Source of the DNA: Diplonema papillatum
Taxonomy: Eukaryota; Euglenozoa; Diplonemea; Diplonemida; Diplonemidae
NCBI GenBank assembly: GCA_030068145.1
Contig: JAPJBO010000581.1
Span: 81,561 to 145,560 of the forward strand
Length of the DNA: 64,000 bases
Reading direction: 5' to 3'
Position 1 is the stretch's first letter, and every line of letters starts with the position of its first letter. Shown piece by piece: positions 8,516 through 18,795 of this stretch. The notes below the pieces were generated by a model. That model did no database searches, was not told the origin of the DNA, and saw nothing but the letters and a program-made list of their open reading frames with translations. Made by a program: the position numbers and the translations under genes.

Positions 8516-10182
8516 TTTTGGTGAATTGGGGGGGTACTGTAACAATTGATTAAACACACAGCACTCAGCCAATCCTGATTAGCTGATGCAACGTGTCTAT
8601 TATCGAGCCTTCTTCTGGGGCTAAAGATGCTGATAGCACGATCATCGAATATCGAACAAAAAGAAGCATATTCGTCTGAAAAAAGGATGTAGCCAGGCAG
8701 TGCAGCAGGGGACGAGGAAGTTCGGACTGACTTGTGGAAGCAGGTTGTCGAGTGCATAGGGGCTCGGGTACCCGTTTTCCCGTATTAGCAACCTTTGCAA
8801 TTTAGCGCAGCTAATACTCGAGCCTTTTGGCATTCCCTGCGGGGCAGTTCCAGGCGATAGGGCAAGCGCTTGGCAGACACCCTGTCCTCGAAGATGTCAA
8901 GTTTCTGTTTGTGGGTTCGATCTCCCTGGCGACAACAAGGCGGTTGAAAACGGAGGCTAATCTCACCTTTAGGCACTGCAATGTCACGCATGCCATTGTC
9001 AGACGCTACCGTCTGGCATTGCGCAATTCGTGCCATAGTCGTTGGGGGTATTGACAAGGGGGTTCAGTGGACACTCATCTGTTGGCTCCTCGTTACTGCC
9101 CACGTAGGTTCCGGGAGGTCTGCTTGGCTGCACGCGGCTTGTGGTGTTGCTTCGTTCTTGAACTTTTTCTTCGGCTTCATGCGGTTCATCGTCCCGGCCT
9201 GCCCCTGGTACACGACTCGTCTCGTCTCCGTAGCTCGTCTATCCTGCTTCACTTCGTGCTTCCATCGAGCCTACTTGCGCTGTCACATTCCGATGGGTAG
9301 TGCGTCTGCGGGAGGAACCTGCCGTTATTGTGGCTGACACACCCTGTCCCTGCGGCCTTCATCGCTGTCTGCTCTCGTGCGGCCACTGTGGGGCATGATT
9401 CCGCCTCGGATCCTCGGTTGTGCTCCTTAGCTGGATCGCTAGCTCGATAAGAAGAGCTGGTGTGTGGGCACAAGCGAATGTGGTTGCGGTTGCGGGCCGG
9501 CCGGCGTGACTGCGAGCAGACAGGCTGCATGCGCGTGGGCCCAATCGCGCCATTCACGCGGTACTCCAAAGGCCTAATCGGGCCGGGCCGGCACATACAG
9601 ATTGCGACCGGGGCCAGCGTCGCACCTCGGTCTCGTCCCTTACAGCCGGAGCACGTGGCTCTCCCCAAGCCTCTGGGAAGGTGGCGGAGCTGGGAAGACG
9701 CGAGAGAAAACCAAAGTAGCGGCGGCCGACCTCTGTCTGCAAGCACGTCTCTGGCAGGGCAGTCGGCACCAAACGGAGCACAGTACCTCTTCCAAAGCAG
9801 TCGGCTGAAGCGGAGCACAGTCAATGGGCATTCAGAGAGTGCAAAGCATGTCTCTTGTAGGGCAGTGGGCAGCGGGCTTTGAGGGAAAGGTCAGCGCGGT
9901 AGCGATGACCAGGAGAACACATACAGATGGGTGGGGAGAGGCCCTGGGACTAAGGCGTGACTACCCCCGTCCCCCTCCCAGGGCGCCACCCCGAATCTAG
10001 CCTGGCTCCACCACGGTGAAGGCCCACACCTGCGGTTTCCGTCCCTCGTATGCTTGTGCTTGGCACTTCTTGGGCCAGACAGTGGTCAACATGGTCGCTC
10101 ATGGGCCAGCCAGGGGTCACCAGTGGTCGAACCCATAATACTAGTGTCAATTGCGATCACACTCTACAACGCTCGACTACAC
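8516..10182. other. Spacer between non-LTR copies L1 and L2
   Basis: Open frames are short and mutually overlapping on both strands, and none has a motif I recognise. The minus strand around 8790-9820 has somewhat longer frames, which might be an old decayed coding sequence. Just before L2 (10150-10183) there is a degenerate CGATCACACT/CGACTACACT repeat like the non-LTR tails. Confidence 0.45.
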
Positions 10183-11481
10183 TCATCGACTTTGAAGTGT
10201 ACACCGGGCTCGATCTGCCGGGCAGTGTCGTAGCAACGACGGACGGGACACCGTTGAGCATGCGTGCGAGGGTACTCGCGAGGCTTTTGAAAACCGTCGG
10301 GGATGCGCTGGAGCGAAACGGCGACGAACCGCCTCTGCCGGGAAGGAAACTGGGGACGATAGGGTCGCTGAGAACGGTGGGAGCCCCGCCGTGCCTCACG
10401 GGGTACGAGATGAGGCCAATCTTCCGTGGTGGTACGGAGACGATGGAAGTACTCGAGACGCAGCTGACGACGGCTCGGCACGAATTCAACGGCGAGGCGT
10501 GGGGGATGGATCTTTTCCCGACGTACGGAGGTGGAAGGGCGGAGCGTGCGGCGAGATGGGCGGTGTTCAACGACGCTACGGAGAAGAAGAAAGGCAGGAA
10601 GTCGGCAGTCGTCGGAGGGGATCCGTGGTACGTGCCGGAAGGGGTTCCCCAACACGAAAAGTGGGGTGAGCGGGTGTGCCACGAGCACCAAAAGGTGAAG
10701 TGCGACGTCTGCAAGCGCCGGGGCAAGTCGGTGGCGTGGTGCTGTAAGGCCCACCACAAGGAAGACGACGGCCTTGCGGTGAAGTTCTGCGCGCAGCACC
10801 GCCTGACGCAATGCGCGACGTGCAAGACGATCGCGGAGTGCTGCCGCAACGGACACCACCGGTGCCTTGATCATGGCATGCCGACGTGTGCGCACTGCAG
10901 CCGGCTCGCGGATTTGCGGAGTCGAAGGCCCAAACTGTGCTGTCGGAAGGGGCACCACCGGGCGACCGTGGCGAGAGGAGAAGAAGCAGCATCGAAGAAG
11001 AGGAAGGCGGAGCTGGAGGGCGCCGCGCCAGCGCCGAGACAGGCGAAGCGTGAGAACGTGGTGTTCATTCTGCAGGAAGCAGCAGAAGGCAAGCGAGAGC
11101 CCGCAACATCAACACCGACGTCAGCAGCAAAGGTCGGGAAGACGGCGCCAACGCCAGCGAAGAAGCGGCAATCAGACTCCGCGGCGGAGCCGGTACCGAA
11201 AAGACGCAAAGGACGCGTCGATGCGCCACGACCATCGCCCAAGCGCCGAGAAAAAGCAGAAGTCGACGCGCAACCGATGAACCTCGACGAGCAATCGAAG
11301 AAGAAGCGAAGCACCAAACGCGCGCCTGAGCGCGACGATCAAGACGAGCTAAAGAGGCGAAAGCATGACACTTCACGTGCGAAGAGATAACCGCGCCGTC
11401 GGCGATGCAGATTATCGCCACAGATTCTTTGCATTCTAATCCAAACGATTACACTCTACTACACTCGATTACACTATATTA
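10183..11481 (+). mobile_element. 5'-truncated non-LTR retrotransposon 3' end, copy L2 (longer)
   Basis: Similarity to the right-edge element begins at about 10184 (IDFEVYTGLDL here against VDFEVFTGHDI there) and passes through IGSLRTVGAP against VGSMRTLGAP. It then runs nearly identical to L1 through the zinc-module ORF, TAA and 3' UTR. The tail at about 11441-11481 is a string of ATTACACT units. The upstream junction is again a CGACTACACTC-like repeat. Confidence 0.7.
10184..11390 (+). CDS. C-terminal part of non-LTR ORF2 (intact to its stop), copy L2
   Basis: The open frame formally starts at 10050, but only the part from 10184 is homologous to the non-LTR family; the first ~45 codons are flanking sequence. 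About 400 residues have the same three Cys/His modules as copy L1, with no loss of any of the 24 putative ligands, and the same basic tail with minor changes (for example KRREKAEVDAQ). The extra N-terminal 85 residues, relative to L1, match the C-terminal extension of the reverse-transcriptase ORF at 61582-64000. This identifies both L1 and L2 as ORF2 ends rather than independent zinc-finger genes. Confidence 0.6.
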
Positions 11482-11482
11482 C

Positions 11483-11955
11483 ACTGCCGGAGGGCCCCGT
11501 GCCAGCGCCGAGACAGGCGAAGCGAGAGAACGTGGTGCTCGTTCTGCCGGAAGCAGCGGAAGGCGAGCAAGAGCCCGCAACATCAACACCGACGTCAGCA
11601 GCGAAGGTCGGGAAGACGGCACCAACGCCAGCGAAGAAGCGGCAATCGGACTCCGCGGCGGAGCCGGTACCGAAAAGGCGCAAAGGACGCATCGATGTGC
11701 CACGACCATCGCCCAGGCGCCGAGAAAAAGCAGAAATCGACGCGCAACCGATGAACCTCGACGAGCAATCGAAGAAGAAGCGAAGCATCAAACGCGCGCC
11801 TGAGCGCGACGATCAAGACGAGCTAAAGAGGCGAAAGCATGACACTTCACGTGCGAAGAGATAACCGCGCCGTCGGCGATGCAGACTATCGCCACAGATT
11901 CTTTGCATTCTAATCCAAACGATTACACTATATTACACTCGATTACGCTCGATCA
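11483..11955 (+). mobile_element. Strongly 5'-truncated non-LTR copy L3, abutting the tail of L2
   Basis: Immediately after the ATTACACT tail of L2, homology resumes in the basic-tail region of the ORF (frame 11499-11864, start PAPRQAKREN). It runs to the same TAA, 3' UTR and a new tail (11925-11952). The head of L3 therefore sits in the tail of L2. Only the Lys/Arg-rich C-terminus is left, and the zinc modules are absent. Confidence 0.7.
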
Positions 11956-11976
11956 GGGGGTGGGTGAATTGGCTCA

Positions 11977-12075
11977 ATATAAGCAGTTTTCTGAAACATT
12001 GCTGGCCATATAAGCAATTCATGAAACTTTAGTGGCCATATATGCAGTTTATGATAAGTAGGCTGGCCATATAAG
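11977..12075 (+). repeat. 31-bp satellite, second array
   Basis: Three diverged units of the GCTGGCCATATAAGCA repeat, in the same orientation as 7186-7337. The inner flank, AGGGGGTGGGTGAATTGGCT at 11955-11974, is the near-perfect inverse of 7335-7355, so the non-LTR cluster is bracketed by an inverted repeat. Confidence 0.75.
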
Positions 12076-12082
12076 CCATGTT

Positions 12083-12156
12083 GTCCTTTTTTTATTTGTT
12101 CCGCGTTACACGGCTCCCCAAAATTTTCCGTGCGCGCGCGAAAAAAAAAAGGACAA
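12083..12156. repeat. Short foldback sequence with GCGCGC core
   Basis: GTCCTTTTTTT at the left and AAAAAAAAGGAC at the right enclose ATTTGTTCCGCGTT and a GTGCGCGCGCG segment. A related foldback, in opposite orientation, lies at 23178-23256 just past the NEK exon donor. This is likely a tiny foldback MITE, with only two copies seen. Confidence 0.5.
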
Positions 12157-12189
12157 AGTTCCTTATCCGGAGCCGAAGTTTTGGAATAA

Positions 12190-12655
12190 ACCTTTGTATG
12201 GGCTCACTACTTTCTAAAAGGGCCTTTGTATGGACGGCAGAGTTTTGCAAAATACCCTTGTATGGACACAAGGTTTGCAAAATACCCTTGTATGGACAGA
12301 AGATTCTGAATAAATACCCTTGTATGGACACACACATTCTCAAAAGGGACCTTGTATGGACAGACTTTTTTGGCCCCTTATATGGACGGCAGATGTTCAA
12401 AAATACCCTAGTCTGGAGAACCTACCCTTATACGGACGCCGTACTTTCGAAAAGTCCCTTGTATGGACGACATACTTTTGAAAGGTCCCTTGTATGGACA
12501 CCTGACTTTTGGAAAGTCCCTTGTATGGACACCTGACTTTTGAAAAGTCCCTTGTATGGACGGCATACTTTTGCAAAGACCCTTGTATGGACACCTGACT
12601 TTTGAAAAGATCCTTGTATGGACGACGTATTTTCGAATACCCTGGTGCCCTATTG
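12190..12655 (-). repeat. 31-bp satellite array, left inverted arm
   Basis: Around fourteen units of about 31 bp containing CCCTTGTATGGACA and a TTTT(G)AAAAG stretch. On the opposite strand the unit reads TGTCCATACAAGGGAC...TTTT..AAA, matching the spacing of the CCATATAAG satellite at 7186-7337, so both look like descendants of one 31-bp unit. ORFs through the array are by-products of the repeat. Confidence 0.85.
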
Positions 12656-13082
12656 TGTCTGGAAGCCTGCTCTCCATTGCAAACTTGTGTGGACGACGTA
12701 CTTCGAATACCCCTGTGCACTATTGTGTTCGGAAGCCTGCTCTCCATTGCAAACGTTTTGTGTGTGCGCCCCCCTCCCCTTTCCCTTTGCAAATCCAAAA
12801 TATTTGCAGTGTGTTAGGGGTAGTCATAGCAAAGATGACCGAGGCGACAGTTTTTTTGATTCTGAAGGACCTCCCATTCGCCTCTGCGGATGAAAAGAGT
12901 GATGTTCTTAGCCTTGCGTGGTTTCTTCTCGGCATGATGTCGCTCTTTGATGCCTTCTCATACCCTTTCCACTCAGAATGTGAAGGCTCCAATTTCACCG
13001 CAGCTTTACTAATGTGTACATGGGTGAACCCCAACATCAGATCATTCCACGGGTCGACGTGCAGCAAGCAGGTTTCACTACA
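12656..13082. other. Unique core between inverted satellite arms
   Basis: About 430 bp lie between the opposed satellite arms. It begins with a 60-bp direct repeat (GGAAGCCTGCTCTCCATTGC twice, at about 12660 and 12731). The minus strand is open through most of it and contains a protein-like stretch (VKLEPSHSEWKGYEKASK), while the plus strand is open in another frame. It may be a captured host fragment or a decayed transposase. I cannot assign it. Confidence 0.4.
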
Positions 13083-13316
13083 CCGTGCAAGGGACTTTCC
13101 AAAATCAGGTGTCCATATAAGGGACCTGGAAAGTTTGTCCATACAAGGGGCTATAAAAAAATATCTCGTCCATACAAGGGACTTTTCCAAAGTCAGGTGT
13201 CCATACAAGGGACTTTTTCAAAGTCAGGTGTCCATACAAGGGAATTTCGAAAGTTTGCTGTCCATACAAGGGACTTTTTCAAAGTCAGGTGTCCATACAA
13301 GGGACTTTACCCAAAA
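13083..13316 (+). repeat. 31-bp satellite array, right inverted arm
   Basis: About seven units of GTCCATACAAGGGACTTTTT-type repeat, the reverse complement of the array at 12190-12655. The arrangement makes a large imperfect inverted repeat around the 12656-13082 core, as in a foldback transposon. Confidence 0.85.
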
Positions 13317-13359
13317 AAAAAAAAAAATAACGGGACAGAAAAAAAGGAGAAAAAAATAG

Positions 13360-14719
13360 TTGGAGGCTCCCTTAGTAACTTGACACAAACCAAGTTCACA
13401 AAGGTTGTGGGGGGAATTCGGAAAGGGCATGCCCGAAAACGTCAAAAAAAACCCAACACCAGCTGTTGAAACACTCAAATTTGGATTTGGAAAGTGTTTA
13501 ATCTTTTTGCTGGCGGCCTGTTGTGTGTTCTAGACTGTTCTCTTCTGCCGCATTACGGTTGCACGGCTTGCTGTGCTCACCCACAGGGATGATGGACTTC
13601 GTCTTGGGCAACCATCCTGATTATGGGCCCGAATGTGTTTCTTAGCCAGACGCAGTGATCTTGCAGGGTGATCCTGTTCAATCGTATGATCACCTACTAC
13701 CCGATCGGCTTCGTGCGCTCGTACAACGAGGGCCACCCCATTCCAAAAGCTGACAAATATCTTGCTCAGCCTTGATGGACTTCCTTTGGCGACGTTGCTG
13801 ACGGAACGCAAGGGCGTCAACAAGGCCATCGTCCAACGCCGATCCCCCGCTGATCACTTGAAAACTGACAGCAACAAGAGCGAAGTTTCGCCGAGCTGCT
13901 TGCTACGCTTTGGTTTTCAGAATCGAAGTCTTTTGCGCTACGCAACACAGCGCAGACGTCCGCTAGGGACCCCACACGTGACTGGCAGCAAGATGTCATC
14001 GACGCAAGGAAGTTCATCTTGGAAGGAGCCGGAAACCAAGCTGACGGCAACATCTGAGCTCGAGCCCTTTGCGCTCGACACCGTGCTGGGTTTGTTGTCA
14101 TGCCCGGTCAGATTCCTGCAACAGCTCACCAGCATTTCGATTGGGTGTACAAGTACAATGCCGGAGGTTGTGAGTGGACACACTACTTTGAGACCATCTG
14201 AGTCGAGAACACGTTTAACAGGCTCGGGACGAAGTTTCATAAGAGCAATGAAAAACTAACTCGTCAACTTTGGAGGGTGTCCGGGACAAAGCGCACTTGA
14301 TGTACCCGTTTGTGACAGGGGTACGCAAATGTGCCCCGTACATCAACAGAGCAGCAGCTCGCGCAACTTCCCGAACGGACTTCACGGCGGAGGAGTTTAG
14401 CAAGATCGTGTAACGCACGTCTTCGAGTAATCGTCGAAATACGACGATTACTGGGAGGTTATGCATCAGTTTTCTCGAAGAATGCGGCATGGCTGTAGAC
14501 GACAGGCGTCACGGAGAAATCGCGCGGTTAACACCGGAGGATCTCCAGCATTCTGAGGAGGAAGTTAAGAAAAGGCTTCCGGAGGATGCTATCATTCCTT
14601 CCGAGCCTTGGGCGCGGACAGTAGCAAGTAAAAGCAACGCTTCGCTATGGTCTTCGCCACACAGTCGCGTGCGGGCAGAAAACACCGCGTCGATGCTGTT
14701 TCTTCAGCCAGCTCTTGCA
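13360..14719. pseudogene. Possible decayed coding region, plus strand, family unknown
   Basis: Several plus-strand stretches look protein-like but sit in different frames with stops between. Examples are around 13762-14050 (LSLDGLPLATLLTERKGVNK), 14260-14410 (KAHLMYPFVTGVRKCAPYIN) and 14470-14560 (LTPEDLQHSEEEVKKRLPED). No motif identifies a family. A degraded transposase is the simplest guess. It ends where the duplicated unit starts at 14720. Confidence 0.3.
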
Positions 14720-15766
14720 GAAGGCAAGTGTTGGGGTACTGTAGCAGTGTGCCGGGATCATTCAAGAACGTTGAAGTATGGCTAAAGATAAAGTGGTGTC
14801 ACCTGAGGGGGTAATCTCGGCGGACAGCCGCGGTCTTCGCTTTCTTGGCAACACGTCATGAAACAGCCAGAAATACCAGCGCCGCAGGCGCGGAAAATTT
14901 TCAAGCTATTGGGCCAGTCGCAGGTTCCAAAATTGAGGCTGTACGTTGCTTATCCAAAGGTGCAGTAACCGGTGCTGTGTACTGCTAGTGTGACTGCTGT
15001 ACTGCAGCACTACTACTGGGCCCCTCAGCCGGGGCATTCTGTGCTTTTTTTATTTTCGTTGCTCGGACCAGGGTATTAGTTTGAAGGCTTCCAGGGTTTG
15101 CAGATTTAGACCGTTACTATGGGGTGGTTTTGGGCCGTGTTTCGGTGCCGTTTTCGCCGATGTACGGCGTCTTGGGGCGGAGCCGACACATCTCCACAAC
15201 TTCGTTCGGCAAAAGAGGGGTCTTCATGGGTCCTTTAGGGTCAATTATGGTCACCCCGTCAGTTTGGCGACACATTTTGCGGGCGTTTTTTCAACCTACA
15301 CCAGTCTGGATCAAGCGTTTCGGGGGTTTCTGGATGCTTCTGGGTTCCCTGTGGGGTTGCGCTCCAAAAACAGTCAAAATCGTAAACAGACAGTCTCATC
15401 AGGCAGCTGAAGGGGGGTGGACCTGGGGACCTATTTTCCTATGATTCCTATGATAATAGGTCCACAGTTTTGGTGTGCGCCGCCGTACTTACAACAACAT
15501 TTTTAGCGTTATTTTTAGCAACATCGCGCCGAAGGCGCGACGGAAAATTTGGGCAAAAATAACTCCGCCCCCCTTTATCATACATGGGCAACTCTTAGCT
15601 CGTGTGGGATACTCAACTGGCAAACAGGACCTTGATCTGGTAATGAAGCACAGTGGCAGCTGCAACCTGCCGACCCAAAGCTGAACACAATTGAACGGCA
15701 GCGGCTGGGTCTCAGCAGCGGAGGCTCAGCAGCCTTCCGCTACAAACACCACACCCCCCGCCTATA

Positions 15767-16837
15767 CCGTCCCGCTCTTAATTTATGAATTTCTAATTTA
15801 TGAATACGGCCAAAAATAAATAATTATTCATAAATTAGAAATTCACTAAACAGGACCCCACAAATTAAAATCATGGCTTCCGTCCCTGAGCTCTTCAGGG
15901 CTGTTGACGAAAGGGCGCTTGACGACAGCGTTGTCGAACTTGGGAGTAAGCCGGCTACCGAACGAACGGTCCTTTCGGCGGATGAAATTCGGAAGCTGAC
16001 CTGGAGAAAACGGTGGGGTAGCACCATGGGGAAAATTACCCTACAAGCGCCACGTCAAGTACCAGTGCCTTGCTCAAGATATTGACCGCCTGAACCGTGA
16101 ATCCATCGTGTACTCATGGGCCGCCTCTGGTGTGCACCGAGCACTCGGTCTTCAGCAACCCGTGGACTCAAAAGGAGCCCCCATCACTGTCGTGTTTGAC
16201 AAGTACAAAGCCCTCTACGACGAGGAGAAAAACTGGGACAAGGATCTTGTCGAGACTGTTGAGGAGGAAGGCAATTCTGACATCACCTTGCCAATCTCAA
16301 GCCAAGAGATGGCCCCAGCGGCAGTGCCCGCGACACGTTCAACGCAGCCTGCTGCAAAGCCTCCGGGCAAACGCGGACCAGGGCGCCCTCCGTCGAAGGC
16401 GAAACCCCCTCCGAAGAATCAACCAACACTGAACTCTTTCTTCGCGAAGAAACGAACCCTCGAAGCGTGTGCTGAAGGCGAGCCTGAAGCGCAGAGGGTT
16501 AAGGACGAGTGAACTGGCAAGCCTTTCCCCCCTTTTCCCGCTAACGTTATCTCGGCCGTACTCTTCACCAACGGTTTTGCCCTGCAGCTAGCGAGTCTTT
16601 CGCCATTTTTCTTTTACGTTTTCGGCCTGACAACGTACCGTTCTGTCTGTACCGTACCGTCTGTACCGTACCGTGTACTGTACCGTCTGCTGTACCTCAG
16701 TTTCAAAATGTCGGGACGAAATTAATTAATTTCAGCCCAAAATCTTCGGGCCGATGAAAAAATAGTTATTCATAAATTAAAACCCCCGCTAATTAAGAGC
16801 GCGCGAATAAAGAGCCTATAAATTAAGAGCGGGACGG
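15767..16837 (+). mobile_element. pogo-like transposon, copy B (internal deletion derivative)
   Basis: Complete terminal repeats CCGTCCCGCTCTTAATTTA (left) and the inverse (right end 16837). The left flank is TA. The right flank is TT, whereas the empty paralogue at 23021-23040 reads CCTATATTTACTTTG, implying a TA duplication with one later base change. The interior keeps the transposase N-terminus (15873-) and C-terminus (to 16512) but lacks about 0.86 kb between GAAGCTGAC and CTGGAGAAAACGG. The 3' region contains a single GATAAC where copy A has the MITE. Confidence 0.85.
15873..16512 (+). pseudogene. Remnant pogo transposase in copy B
   Basis: The ATG at 15873 starts MASVPELFRAVDE, the same N-terminus as copy A, and runs to the deletion junction (ADEIRKLT|WRKRW), after which the frame is lost. 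The C-terminal frame resumes at about 16090 (LNRESIVYSWAASGVH) and ends at the stop after KDE at 16510-16512. It retains the AT-hook GPGRPPSK and the PIP-box QPTLNSFF (16420-16443). The catalytic core is absent, so this is a non-autonomous derivative. Confidence 0.7.
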
Positions 16838-16895
16838 TTTTTACTTTGGACACCGTTTTTTGAACATTTTTTTTTTTTTCCCCGGCCAAGTCCAG

Positions 16896-17072
16896 GGCCT
16901 TATATATAAAAACTCCTCCCACGTAGCTGTCCATAAATTGCTCGGAGTTACTAAAAATCCCAGTTGCGGCACAACTGCACGTTTATGTACCCGACAGGGT
17001 GCACCTCTTTTGTGGTTGTCACTACTGTCCACCACAGAGACTGTCCTTCGGGAAGCAAAAGAGCCATGCGAA
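16896..17072. other. Short junction between the two duplicated units
   Basis: Unique sequence with no ORF of note. It contains a TATATATAAAA motif near 16905. It separates the end of unit copy 1 from the start of copy 2 at about 17073. Confidence 0.5.
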
Positions 17073-17400
17073 GAAGGCAAGTGTTGGGGTACTGTAGCAG
17101 TGTGCCGGGATCATTCAAGAACGTTGAAGTATGGCTAAAAAAGTGGTGTCACCTGAGGGGGTAATCTCGGCGGACAGCCGCGGTCTTCGCTTTCTTGGCA
17201 ACACGTCATGAAACAGCCAGAAATACCAGCGCCGCAGGCGCGGAAAATTTTTCAAGCTATTGGGCCAGTCGCAGGTTCCAAAATTGAGGCTGTACATTGC
17301 TTATCCAAAGGTGCAGTAACCGGTGCTGTGTACTGCTAGTGTGACTGCTGTACTGTAGCACTACTACTGGGCCCCTCAGCCGGGGCATTCTGTGCTTTTT

Positions 17401-17521
17401 TTTAGCAAACATGAAATGTTGGAGGAAATGAGAAGCTCGTCGCCGCAAACCGTGGCGTTTTCACTTGCGTCCTGAATCCAGCTTTACGTAAAAAACGATC
17501 AGGCACTGCGTTCAACGAAAA
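17401..17521 (+). repeat. Split direct repeat A1 of the YR retrotransposon
   Basis: 121 bp from TTTAGCAAACATGAAATG to TTCAACGAAAA, matching A2 at 21739-21859 with a single evident difference near the start (AGC against ACC). It directly precedes a TATATAAAA motif at 17523-17531, a possible promoter just upstream of the gag ATG at 17539. Confidence 0.9.
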
Positions 17522-17538
17522 ATATATAAAACACCTAA

Positions 17539-18795
17539 ATGTCTACCATGTTGTGGGGCACCCCGTCGAGAAAGAGCAGGTTCTCGTATCCAAGCGAGCT
17601 CGCTGCAGCTTTCGAGCGGGTGACAGGGAGCAAACCCCTGAGAGGGGTGAAGCTGTTGACGGGCGAGGCGACCTCCTTCGTAAGGTCGCGGTTTTCACGC
17701 ACGGAGGAGACCGCGGTGCGCCAGCTGCGCGCCGTGGTGGCCGGGGTTCTGGGCGTGGAGGCGGCTGCGGTGTCGAGCCTGATGGGCTCCCGGCTTCTGC
17801 TGTCTTTCTGGCAGCTGCACAAGAAGGCACCGGAAGTGGTGGCGGCAGAAATGGCGCGTCTCAACATCGACTATGACACGGACCTGGAGGAGACGAGCGA
17901 GGAAGACGAGGAAGACACGGAGGACATCGAGGACGAAACGCCGATAGCCGGCGGCGTTGAAGATGCACACAGAACGGCCTCAGCAGGCCGCGGCACCGGT
18001 TTACGGCCCCCTGGAGTCCCCCACGCCCGACCCGTTTCCCGATCGCGCTCACCCCCCATCACGCCCCCCCCGGTTGACAACGCCATCATCGCTCTCATCG
18101 AGCGGATGGAGAAAGACCGCAAGGCCGAGATGGCCGAGCTGCGGGCTGAGATAGCCCAGCTGAAGAAGGCACCGCCAGCGCCGCGCGCGACACCGGACGC
18201 AGCACAGTCGCGCGCCAACTCCCAGGCCTCGGAAAACGGGGACGCTCTTCCCTCGGTCCGCGGAGGGGAGAGCGATTACTCGGAAGGCGGAATCTCGGTC
18301 GACGCCCCCCGCGAGACGGTGCTGCTCGACCCCGCTTTCTGGGTCAACATGGACCGCACGGAAAAGGCGGTGCTCCTAATGGAGCTCCGCCTCCACTTTG
18401 TGGTCCCCCTCACGAAGGCCCCTCACGAATCGGGGTTCCTGCTCGGCCAACTGGCCGAGCTTCTCACAGGCGTGGGAACCAGCAGTCCGGAGCAGGACGA
18501 GTTCGCAGTCCGCCTCGCGCGAAACGTTATCGTCCGCCTTCTTGTGCTAAAGACGGGGTACGAGGTGTCATGGGACGGTGCGCAGGCGGTAAGCGACACG
18601 TTTTTCGGCGCTCCGAAGGTCCCCGACTACCTGAAAAAGTCGATGGACGTTGCCGACACGTTTCGGAAGAAGAAACCGAAGCCCGAAACGACAACCACCA
18701 CCACCAGAGCGAACCAAGAGGGCAAAGGCCCATTTCGCCCCAGGGAAAAAGGCGCAAAGACCGGAAGCAAGACCGCCGCGAACAGCGGAAGGTGA
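17539..18795 (+). CDS. YR retrotransposon ORF1, gag-like
   Basis: 418 residues starting at the ATG 18 bp after A1. The N-terminus is globular (PSELAAAFERVTGSKPLRGV), followed by an acidic run (EETSEEDEEDTEDIEDE), a Pro/Arg linker and a short coiled coil (MEKDRKAEMAELRAEIAQLK). A second globular part (WVNMDRTEKAVLLMELRLHF) precedes a Lys/Thr-rich basic end (KKKPKPETTTTTTRANQ). There is no CCHC knuckle. By position and composition it is the presumed structural protein binding element RNA. The reading frame is complete with no stop, suggesting a recent insertion. The YR frame begins inside its 3' end. Confidence 0.8.
   Translation: MSTMLWGTPSRKSRFSYPSELAAAFERVTGSKPLRGVKLLTGEATSFVRSRFSRTEETAVRQLRAVVAGVLGVEAAAVSSLMGSRLLLSFWQLHKKAPEVVAAEMARLNIDYDTDLEETSEEDEEDTEDIEDETPIAGGVEDAHRTASAGRGTGLRPPGVPHARPVSRSRSPPITPPPVDNAIIALIERMEKDRKAEMAELRAEIAQLKKAPPAPRATPDAAQSRANSQASENGDALPSVRGGESDYSEGGISVDAPRETVLLDPAFWVNMDRTEKAVLLMELRLHFVVPLTKAPHESGFLLGQLAELLTGVGTSSPEQDEFAVRLARNVIVRLLVLKTGYEVSWDGAQAVSDTFFGAPKVPDYLKKSMDVADTFRKKKPKPETTTTTTRANQEGKGPFRPREKGAKTGSKTAANSGR

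Larger units (their letters stand above)
14720..16895 (+). repeat. Duplicated unit, copy 1 (interrupted by pogo copy B)
   Basis: From GAAGGCAAGTGTTGGGGTAC at about 14720 the sequence is nearly identical to 17073-17402 and then to 21945-23075. Copy 1 is continuous across 15041-15065, where copy 2 carries a 4.5-kb retrotransposon. It is instead split at 15766/16838 by pogo copy B, where copy 2 (23026) is uninterrupted. It then continues into the shared TTTACTTTG-ACACCGTTTTT segment and diverges near 16895. Copy 1 also lacks about 350 bp present in copy 2 at about 22610-23010. No coding potential was recognised in the unit. Confidence 0.85.

Noticed and set aside
12556..13359. 267-residue plus-strand ORF across inverted satellite arms
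   Set aside because: Made mostly of the 31-bp satellite read through both orientations; no independent evidence for coding.
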